Part shown: positions 1 to 4,978 of the stretch, piece by piece
Position numbering within the stretch: position 1 is the first letter of the stretch
Layout: each line of letters opens with the position of its first letter
Source of the DNA: Methylophilaceae bacterium UBA7525
GTDB taxonomy: Bacteria > Pseudomonadota > Gammaproteobacteria > Burkholderiales > Methylophilaceae
NCBI GenBank assembly: GCA_002479405.1
Contig: DLMX01000111.1
Span: 55,894 to 74,218 of the forward strand
Length of the DNA: 18,325 nucleotides
Reading direction: 5' to 3'
The notes under the pieces: generated by a model
What the model saw: only the letters and a program-made list of their open reading frames with translations
Databases searched by the model: none
What the model was told of the DNA's origin: nothing
Program-made: the position numbers and the translations under genes

Positions 1-324
1 CAGGGTCCGCTGATCGAGTCACACCCGCGCTTCCCGCAACGCGTCAACGCAGGGTTCATGCAAATCGTCGATCCACATCACATCCGTCTGCGCGTGTTCG
101 AACGCGGCAGCGGCGAAACCTTGGCTTGCGGCTCGGGTGCCTGCGCCGCAGTTGTCAGCGGCATCCGGCTCAGGCTGCTGCAATCACCAGTCCGCGTCAG
201 CATGCGCGGCGGCGAGCTCAACATCAGCTGGAATGGTGACCAAACCCCGGTATGGATGACCGGACCAGCCACCACCGTATTCGAAGGCGAAATGGATATT
301 GGCGCCTTGACAGTTGAAGCTTAA
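1..324 (+). CDS. dapF: Diaminopimelate epimerase, C-terminal part (5' end outside window)
   Basis: DapF interconverts LL- and meso-diaminopimelate in the cytoplasm, for lysine and peptidoglycan synthesis. Reading frame 1 is open from the first base. It begins GPLIESHPRFPQRVN, a stretch typical of the middle of the enzyme, and continues through the second catalytic-cysteine motif, here LACGSGACAA, where the Cys is the acid/base residue of the family. It ends with the usual C-terminal strand (ISWNGDQTPVWMTGPA). Only about the last 107 residues are present. The ATG at base 58 is internal to the protein and not its start. The gene lies upstream of DUF484 and xerC, an order common in proteobacteria, but here a repeat element separates it from DUF484. 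Identification is firm. Confidence 0.96.
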   Translation, partial: QGPLIESHPRFPQRVNAGFMQIVDPHHIRLRVFERGSGETLACGSGACAAVVSGIRLRLLQSPVRVSMRGGELNISWNGDQTPVWMTGPATTVFEGEMDIGALTVEA

Positions 325-334
325 AATTAAATAA

Positions 335-475
335 GGGTGCCTCGAAAAACTGTCACGAGCAGACACAGTGCAAGGAGCCCGCAGCGAATCCCCGAGACAT
401 ATCAAGTTAACTGACGAGGGGTGAGCAAGGAAGCGACGCCGCAATCCGTTCGCGCAGTAGGTTTTTCGAGGTGCC
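335..475. mobile_element. MITE-like intergenic element with terminal inverted repeats
   Basis: A 141-bp non-coding block fills the dapF-DUF484 gap. Its ends are inverted repeats. CTCGAAAAAC (341-350) and GTTTTTCGAG (461-470) match perfectly, and the match continues outward as GGTGC / GTGCC with two mismatches. The pentamer AATAA abuts both sides (330-334 and 476-480), as a 5-bp target duplication would, although the left flank is AT-rich and chance is possible. Inside, two related segments run from GCAAGGA to AATCC (370-391 and 425-447). There is no ORF of its own. It most resembles a miniature element mobilised in trans, or a REP-type dispersed repeat. Copy number cannot be seen from one window. 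Confidence 0.6.
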
Positions 476-495
476 AATAAACATCACAGGGAGTC

Positions 496-1179
496 ATGAT
501 GCAATTATCCGAAGAAGCATTACCAAGCGCAGAAGAAGTTGCGGCCTATTTACACAAGAACCCGCAATTTTTCGAACACCACGCCGCATTGCTGACGGAA
601 CTCTACCTGCCCAGCCCGCATGGTGGTGGCACAGTGTCGCTGGCCGAACGTCAGCAGCTGACCCAGCGCGACAGAATCCGTGTACTGGAGGCCAAAGTTT
701 CCGAATTCCTGCAATATGGCCGTGAAAATGACCTGATCAGCGAAAAGGTGCATCGCCTGAGCCTGGGCCTGCTGGCCGCACCCAATCTCGAGGTATTGGT
801 GCAGCTATTGATGCAGGACCTGCGCGACAGCTTCTCAGTCCCGCATGTCGGGCTGCGGTTGTGGTCCAACCCAAAAGATAGCATCGATGCCGGCAATGAA
901 GTTTTCAAACCTATTGATGCCGAACTCCGCAATTGGGCGCAAGGCCTGATCGAGCCATACTGCGGCCATCGGCCGGGCCTGGAACTGGACAGCTGGTTTG
1001 GTGAGAACGCTGCTCCCAAGTCGTTTGCATTGATCGCACTACGCAGCGACAAGGTTTCCGGCCTGCTGGCCATTGCCTCCGAAGATGAAAAACGCTTCCA
1101 CCCTGAAATGGGTACCCAGTATCTGACCCGTATCGGCGAACTTGTCAGCGCGGCCTTGCTGCGCCATACTGAGCAATAG
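496..1179 (+). CDS. DUF484 family protein
   Basis: This is a 227-residue cytoplasmic protein of the DUF484 family, which is related to GAF domains and usually encoded just before xerC. The N-terminal helical part (PSAEEVAAYLHKNPQFFEHH) is the family signature. A charged helical stretch at about residues 50-90 is likely coiled coil, and the GAF-like domain fills about 85-225. The function of the family is not established. Two ATGs stand in tandem (496 and 499), with an AGGGAG-like ribosome site a few bases before them. I use the first, and the second is equally possible. The stop lies 11 bases before xerC, so the two are almost certainly co-transcribed. The repeat element upstream separates it from dapF. 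Confidence 0.9.
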   Translation: MMQLSEEALPSAEEVAAYLHKNPQFFEHHAALLTELYLPSPHGGGTVSLAERQQLTQRDRIRVLEAKVSEFLQYGRENDLISEKVHRLSLGLLAAPNLEVLVQLLMQDLRDSFSVPHVGLRLWSNPKDSIDAGNEVFKPIDAELRNWAQGLIEPYCGHRPGLELDSWFGENAAPKSFALIALRSDKVSGLLAIASEDEKRFHPEMGTQYLTRIGELVSAALLRHTEQ

Positions 1180-1190
1180 GCGCCAGGTCG

Positions 1191-2066
1191 GTGGACTACC
1201 TTGCCGGCTACCTTGAACATCTGGCGTTCGAGCGCGGGCTCAGCCCGCTGACACGTGAAAATTATGCGCGAGACATCCGGCTGCTGCTCACGCTGGCAGA
1301 CAAAACACCGCTGAATGACCTGACCAGCAACCACATCCGCCGCTTCATCGGCAATGTGCATGGTCGAGGCACCGGCGGCAAAAGCATTGCCCGCCATTTG
1401 TCAGCCTGGCGCGGATTCTTCGACTACCTGATTCAGCGCCACGGCTTCAGCAACAACCCCTGTACCGGCATGCGCGCCCCCAAAAGCCCGAAGTCGTTGC
1501 CACAGGCCTTGTCTTCCGATCAGGCCATCCAGCTGGTGACAATAGAAGGCGATGAGCCGCTAACCCTGCGCGATCGCGCCATCCTTGAATTATTTTATTC
1601 CTCCGGTCTGCGTCTCGCAGAACTGGTCGGCTTGAATATCGACGCGCTCAACTTTGCCGAAGGCACCGTCACCGTCACCGGCAAGGGCAGCAAGACCCGC
1701 ATCGTGCCTGTCGGCAGCCATGCGACACAGGCCATCAGGAACTGGCTCGCCGTCCGCAGGACCATGACTCCGGCAGAAGAAACCGCCTTGTTCGTCAATC
1801 ATCGGGGCAAACGTATCAGCTCACGCGCCGTGCAATACCGCATCAAGGAATGGGCGATCAAGCAGGGAATCAGCAGCGACGTGCACCCGCACATGCTGCG
1901 TCACAGCTTTGCCAGCCATGTATTGCAATCCAGCGGCGACTTGCGCGCCGTACAGGAAATGCTGGGACATGCCAATATCAGCACGACTCAGGTATATACG
2001 CATCTGGATTTTCAGCATCTCGCCAAAGTTTATGATGCCGCACACCCACGTGCGAAGAAAAAATAA
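1191..2066 (+). CDS. xerC: Tyrosine site-specific recombinase XerC
   Basis: XerC acts with XerD at the dif site to resolve chromosome dimers at division. The 291 residues comprise a SAM-like N-terminal DNA-binding domain (about 1-90) and a catalytic domain. All expected active-site residues are visible: R141 (GLRLAELVGL), K165 (GKGSK), H234 and R237 (HMLRHSF), H260 (LGHANI) and the nucleophile Y269 (VYTHLD). The lysine-rich tail ARAKKK ends the protein. The start is a GTG. An in-frame TGA at 1170-1172 prevents an earlier start, and the GTG gives a normal XerC N terminus (DYLAGYLEHLAFERGLS). The ribosome site is weak (AGG at 1185). Its position after DUF484 supports XerC over XerD or an integron or phage integrase. 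Confidence 0.95.
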   Translation: MDYLAGYLEHLAFERGLSPLTRENYARDIRLLLTLADKTPLNDLTSNHIRRFIGNVHGRGTGGKSIARHLSAWRGFFDYLIQRHGFSNNPCTGMRAPKSPKSLPQALSSDQAIQLVTIEGDEPLTLRDRAILELFYSSGLRLAELVGLNIDALNFAEGTVTVTGKGSKTRIVPVGSHATQAIRNWLAVRRTMTPAEETALFVNHRGKRISSRAVQYRIKEWAIKQGISSDVHPHMLRHSFASHVLQSSGDLRAVQEMLGHANISTTQVYTHLDFQHLAKVYDAAHPRAKKK

Positions 2067-2218
2067 ATACCACTCTGGATAACGTTCCGGAACAACGTCT
2101 CAAGTGAACAAAATACACCGGTTAACCCACGAACTCTTATCTGTCATGAAACTATGGCAAAATAAGGGCATCAAATTTGCTTGTCTGTAATGTCAATTCA
2201 ACTTCTAGGAAATCACAA
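2067..2218. other. xerC-sodB intergenic region, no convincing signal
   Basis: This 152-bp gap has no terminator after xerC and no strong sigma70 pair before sodB. It holds a 10-bp perfect palindrome, GTTCCGGAAC, at 2084-2093. The only firm signal is the ribosome site AGGA at 2206-2209 that sets the sodB start. Confidence 0.4.
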
Positions 2219-2800
2219 ATGGAACATCAACTACCCCCATTACCCTATGCCAAAGACGCGCTTGCACCGGTCATCTCCGCCGAAACCATCGAATATCATT
2301 ACGGCAAACACCATCAGACCTATGTGACCAACCTCAACAATCTGATCAAGGGCACCGAATTCGAAAACGCCACATTGGAAGAAATTGTCATGAAGTCTAC
2401 AGGTGGCATTTTCAACAATGCGGCCCAGGTCTGGAACCATACTTTCTACTGGAACGGCCTCAAACCGAACAGCGGCGGCACACCCAAGGGTGAGCTGGCA
2501 GCAGCCATCGACAAGGCTTTCGGCTCATTCGATGAATTCAAGAAGCAGTTCAGTCAGAAAGCCATCACCACCTTCGGTTCCGGCTGGGCCTGGCTGGTCA
2601 AGAACAAGGACGGCTCACTCAGTCTGGAAAGCACCAGCAATGCTGCGAATCCGATGACCGGTGGCCAGACTCCGCTGCTGACAATCGACGTCTGGGAACA
2701 TGCCTACTATGTCGATTACCGCAATGCGCGTCCAAAGTATGTCGAAGAATTCTGGAGCATCGTCAACTGGGATTTCGCAGAAGCCAACTTCAAGGCCTGA
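2219..2800 (+). CDS. sodB: Superoxide dismutase, iron type
   Basis: SodB converts superoxide to oxygen and hydrogen peroxide in the cytoplasm. The 193 residues match the length of proteobacterial FeSOD. The four metal ligands are H27 (EYHYGKHH), H74 (QVWNHTFYW), D157 and H161 (DVWEHAYYVDY). Gln70, just before the second ligand, is the position that marks the iron-type enzyme. The frame stays open upstream to a TTG at 2177, but the ATG at 2219 has a ribosome site (AGGA, 2206-2209) and gives the standard N terminus MEHQLPPLPY, so I chose it. There is no signal peptide. A strong intrinsic terminator follows, so it is probably monocistronic. Iron-linked control (Fur or a small RNA) is usual in the family but is not visible here. 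Confidence 0.96.
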   Translation: MEHQLPPLPYAKDALAPVISAETIEYHYGKHHQTYVTNLNNLIKGTEFENATLEEIVMKSTGGIFNNAAQVWNHTFYWNGLKPNSGGTPKGELAAAIDKAFGSFDEFKKQFSQKAITTFGSGWAWLVKNKDGSLSLESTSNAANPMTGGQTPLLTIDVWEHAYYVDYRNARPKYVEEFWSIVNWDFAEANFKA

Positions 2801-2828
2801 TCTCAACGCATGGATTGCTGACGAATGA

Positions 2829-2857
2829 CAAAAGGCCGCGCATGCGGCCTTTTGTTT
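2829..2857 (+). terminator. Intrinsic terminator after sodB
   Basis: An 11-bp perfect stem, CAAAAGGCCGC (2829-2839) with GCGGCCTTTTG (2844-2854), and loop GCAT, running into TTTG-TTT. The A-rich left arm makes it potentially active in both directions. Confidence 0.9.
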
Positions 2858-2880
2858 AGCCCGTCAAAGCATTGTAGAAT
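2852..2880 (+). promoter_or_regulatory. Candidate sigma70 promoter of the dienelactone hydrolase gene
   Basis: TTGTTT (2852-2857), a 17-bp spacer, then TAGAAT (2875-2880). Expected start of transcription is near 2887, leaving a leader of about 56 nt before the ATG. The -35 box lies inside the right arm and tail of the sodB terminator, so the two signals share bases. Confidence 0.55.
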
Positions 2881-2942
2881 CAGCCATTATTCTTGCGCGC
2901 TCGACATCAGGCGCAGCCATATTCAACCGCACTGGACCAACC

Positions 2943-3680
2943 ATGAACATACAAAGTGAATTTATCGATCTCGACACGCCGACCGGCATCATGCGCACCT
3001 ACATTCACCGGCCCGTCGCCGCCGGCAGCTACCCGGTCATCCTGTTCTATTCGGAAATCTTCCAACAGACCGGCCCGATCGAGCGTGCCGCCAAAATCAT
3101 GGCCGGTCACGGTTATGCCGTTCTGGTACCGGAAGTTTTCCATGAACTGAATCCGATCGGCACTGTACTGGCTTACGATGATGCCGGCCGCGACAAGGGC
3201 AATGCCGACAAATCCGCAAAGGATGTGCAGGGCTACGACACGGACAACGCTGCAATGATCGCCTGGGTCAAGCAGCAGCCTTGGTGCAATGGCCGCATCG
3301 GCGCCATGGGCTTCTGTATCGGCGGCCATCTGGCCTTCCGCGCTGCCCTGCAGCCCGAAGTCGAAGCCACTGCCTGCTTCTACGCCACCGACCTGCACAC
3401 CAATGTCATTCCCAACCAGCCCGGCCAGCACAGCATGGAACGTCTGTCCGATATCAAGGGCGAACTACTGATGATCTGGGGCAAACAGGACAATCACATC
3501 CCGACTGAAGGCCGCGCTGTCGTTTACCAGAAACTGACTGCAGCGAACCTGACCTTCACCTGGCATGAATTCAATGCCCAGCATGCCTTCATGCGCGACG
3601 AAGGCGAGCGCTACGACCCGCAGCTGGCAATGACCGGCTACCAACTTGCGCTGGATATGTTCAGAAGAAATTTTGCCTGA
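2943..3680 (+). CDS. Dienelactone hydrolase family protein (alpha/beta hydrolase)
   Basis: A 245-residue cytoplasmic alpha/beta hydrolase of the dienelactone-hydrolase family. The visible catalytic set is the nucleophile C125 in the elbow GFCIGGH, the acid D183 (GKQDNHIP) and H214 (NAQHAF). The glutamate of YSEIFQ near residue 36 corresponds to the glutamate that tunes the cysteine in carboxymethylenebutenolidase. Family members hydrolyse dienelactone in chlorocatechol breakdown, but many genomic homologues have no such pathway around them, and none is seen here. The true substrate is therefore open. The start ATG has only a weak GGA before it. A bidirectional terminator follows the stop. Family assignment is firm and the reaction is not. 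Confidence 0.88.
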   Translation: MNIQSEFIDLDTPTGIMRTYIHRPVAAGSYPVILFYSEIFQQTGPIERAAKIMAGHGYAVLVPEVFHELNPIGTVLAYDDAGRDKGNADKSAKDVQGYDTDNAAMIAWVKQQPWCNGRIGAMGFCIGGHLAFRAALQPEVEATACFYATDLHTNVIPNQPGQHSMERLSDIKGELLMIWGKQDNHIPTEGRAVVYQKLTAANLTFTWHEFNAQHAFMRDEGERYDPQLAMTGYQLALDMFRRNFA

Positions 3681-3699
3681 TTCAAAAGGCAGATGCATG

Positions 3700-3726
3700 A
3701 AAAAGGGAGCAGAAGCTCCCTTTTTT
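3700..3726. terminator. Bidirectional intrinsic terminator between convergent genes
   Basis: An 11-bp perfect stem AAAAAGGGAGC (3700-3710) with GCTCCCTTTTT (3715-3725), tetraloop AGAA, and a U-run in either direction. It lies between the hydrolase gene (stop 3680, + strand) and the exporter gene (stop 3728, - strand) and can serve both. Confidence 0.9.
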
Positions 3727-3727
3727 G

Positions 3728-4306
3728 CTACAAGCCAACAGCTGCGGCAAACCCTGACAGCACAAATACACCAAGGATGAGGAAAATGGCAGAAGCGATG
3801 GCATGTACCCATTTCACCGGAATACGATGCGCCAGCTTCTCACCCACCAGAACGGCCGGCACATTGGCGATCATCATGCCCAGCGTCGTGCCCAGCACCA
3901 CCAGGAAAAAGGCTTGATACTGCGCTGCCAGCGCCACTGTTGCAATCTGTGTCTTGTCGCCCATTTCTGCCAGAAAGAATGTCAACAACGTCGTGCTGAA
4001 GACCCCCAGATGACCGATGCTGGTCGCCTCCGCACCATCGAGCTTGTCGGGAATCAGAATCCAGCCAGCCATCAGAACGAAAGAAATGCCCAGCGCCCAA
4101 CGCAACACGTCCGGGGCCAGCAATGTGGTCAACCAGGTGCCGAGCAGACCAGCCAGTGCATGATTGGCAATGGTCGCCAACAGAATGGCCAGAATAATGG
4201 TCCAGGGTTTTTTGTATCGTGCCGCCAGCAAAAAGGCCAGCAATTGAGTTTTGTCGCCGATTTCCGCGAGGGAAACGATACCGGTAGAAATAAGAAATGC
4301 GTCCAT
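3728..4306 (-). CDS. GDT1/TMEM165/UPF0016 family manganese exporter (MneA-type)
   Basis: A 192-residue inner-membrane protein of the UPF0016 (GDT1/TMEM165) family. Bacterial members such as Vibrio MneA export Mn2+, and the eukaryotic ones are Ca2+/Mn2+ : H+ antiporters. The two hallmark repeats are visible: SLAEIGDKTQLLAFLLA near the N terminus and FLAEMGDKTQIATVALAA in the second half. Each carries the E-x-G-D-K-T signature, within six predicted transmembrane segments. The frame extends to an ATG at 4336, but the ATG at 4306 begins the protein in the usual way (MDAFLISTGIVSLAEIGDK) and has GGAG at 4320-4317. The leader matches the yybP-ykoY Mn riboswitch class, which independently supports a manganese role. 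Confidence 0.92.
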   Translation of the reverse strand: MDAFLISTGIVSLAEIGDKTQLLAFLLAARYKKPWTIILAILLATIANHALAGLLGTWLTTLLAPDVLRWALGISFVLMAGWILIPDKLDGAEATSIGHLGVFSTTLLTFFLAEMGDKTQIATVALAAQYQAFFLVVLGTTLGMMIANVPAVLVGEKLAHRIPVKWVHAIASAIFLILGVFVLSGFAAAVGL

Positions 4307-4488
4307 GCCAAGAGAGCTCCGGCCGGGGTTAACCAATGACCGCGCCCAACCCAGCCCTGAAGCAGCGCAGTCAATGGTCTCGCCAAGTCATGCAGTGTTG
4401 GCATGAAACGCTTACGCCATGGCCAAAGCCAAGTATGTTGACGTAAACCCTTTGCTGACTGCAAAGGAGGCTACTCCCCAATTGAGTA
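4307..4488 (-). promoter_or_regulatory. yybP-ykoY-type manganese riboswitch leader
   Basis: On the minus strand the leader starts with the first conserved loop of the class, TTGGGGAGTAGCC (GGGGAGTAG at 4479-4471). A 7-bp hairpin follows, CCTTTGC/GCAAAGG (4467-4461 with 4455-4449), then the second conserved piece, CGTCAACATACTTGG (4443-4429). These two motifs form the Mn2+ site in known members. Further down, a 9-bp hairpin (4373-4365 with 4345-4337, one G.U pair) precedes the GGAG ribosome site. No U-run follows it, so I infer control of translation or Rho access rather than an intrinsic terminator. In known members Mn2+ turns the exporter gene on. Exact ends are approximate. Confidence 0.85.
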
Positions 4489-4494
4489 GGGCGC

Positions 4495-4523
4495 ATTCTA
4501 CTTGAGCCCCATACCAACGTCAA
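4495..4523 (-). promoter_or_regulatory. Sigma70 promoter of the riboswitch-exporter transcript
   Basis: On the minus strand: TTGACG (4523-4518), a 17-bp spacer, TAGAAT (4500-4495). The predicted start is near 4488, only about 10 bases before the first conserved riboswitch loop, which fits a leader that begins with the aptamer. Confidence 0.8.
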
Positions 4524-4561
4524 AAAATACAACCAGAATACACCAATCCCAGACATGCTTT

Positions 4562-4590
4562 TTTGCAGTTTGCTCAGGCTCTGCTAAAAT
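4562..4590 (+). promoter_or_regulatory. Sigma70 promoter of the small His/Cys-rich gene, placing +1 at its ATG
   Basis: TTTGCA (4562-4567), a 17-bp spacer and TAAAAT (4585-4590). The expected start of transcription (about 4596-4598) coincides with the ATG at 4597, so the mRNA would be leaderless. It diverges from the exporter promoter about 40 bp away. Confidence 0.6.
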
Positions 4591-4604
4591 GCAATCATGT
4601 TGCA
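4590..4604. promoter_or_regulatory. Candidate operator: inverted repeat TGCAA-N5-TTGCA
   Basis: A perfect 5-bp inverted repeat (TGCAA 4590-4594, TTGCA 4600-4604) spans the end of the -10 box, the predicted +1 and the start codon, an ideal place for a repressor. It does not resemble the AT-rich Zur or Fur consensus. No regulator can be named from the sequence. Confidence 0.35.
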
Positions 4605-4911
4605 CAGATTTCTGTTCACGCTCGCACTGACTTTCCTGCTCGGCTTCAACCAGCAGAATGCGCTACTGCACGAAATCTCCCACCTTGCCGATCTCGACCT
4701 GCAAACGCAACAGCAGGATCAGGCGCCGCAACACTCGGCCAGTTGCGAACACTGCGTGGGCATCAGTCATCTTGCCCATGGTCTGATCAGTCAGTACCAA
4801 TTCGATTTCAATCTGCTACCGGATCGGGTAGCTGCTACCGAAACCTTCAGCCAGCACTCTCCTGCCTTTAATCTCACCTACGCTGCACGCGCACCACCCT
4901 CCCTCATTTAG
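4597..4911 (+). CDS. Small secreted His/Cys-rich protein upstream of TonB receptor
   Basis: A 104-residue protein that I cannot assign to a named family with confidence. It has a signal-peptide-like N terminus (LHRFLFTLALTFLLGF). A compact cluster of possible metal ligands follows: H25 and H29 (HEISH), H46, C50-E-H52-C53, H58 and H61. The C-terminal third has no obvious motif. The layout, a signal peptide, HxxxH and a CxxC, recalls short DUF2946-like proteins found near TonB receptors. That resemblance is from memory and weak. The ATG is the only methionine and has no ribosome site, and the predicted promoter would start transcription on it. The ZnuD-like receptor gene starts 67 bases downstream. 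I infer a periplasmic metal-binding or metal-sensing accessory protein. Confidence 0.75.
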   Translation: MLHRFLFTLALTFLLGFNQQNALLHEISHLADLDLQTQQQDQAPQHSASCEHCVGISHLAHGLISQYQFDFNLLPDRVAATETFSQHSPAFNLTYAARAPPSLI

Positions 4912-4924
4912 CAAGCCCCTGAAG

Positions 4925-4941
4925 CAGCCGTTCAACGGCTG
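4925..4941 (+). other. Intergenic stem-loop before the TonB receptor
   Basis: CAGCCGT/ACGGCTG, a 7-bp perfect stem with a 3-base loop, followed by a T-rich stretch (TCTGTTTTCTG). It could be a weak attenuator or a processing site between the small gene and the receptor gene. It is too weak to call a terminator. Confidence 0.4.
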
Positions 4942-4978
4942 AGGTCTGTTTTCTGCTTGTTTGCACAATGAGGTTCAT

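Noticed and set aside
2084..2093. Perfect palindrome GTTCCGGAAC before sodB
   Set aside because: Ten bases, far from the sodB start, matching no operator I know; likely chance.
2177..2218. Upstream TTG start extending SodB by 14 residues
   Set aside because: The ATG at 2219 has a ribosome site and the standard SodB N terminus; the extension does not resemble the family.
3803..4339. Plus-strand open frame of 178 codons opposite the manganese exporter
   Set aside because: It lies wholly antisense to a well-supported gene and its riboswitch leader, has a Gln/Arg-rich unnatural composition and no recognisable domain.
4526..4547. AATACA repeat with 11-bp period in the divergent promoter region
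   Set aside because: Only six bases repeat exactly in an A-rich stretch, and it does not fit the PhoB half-site; not strong enough to call an operator.
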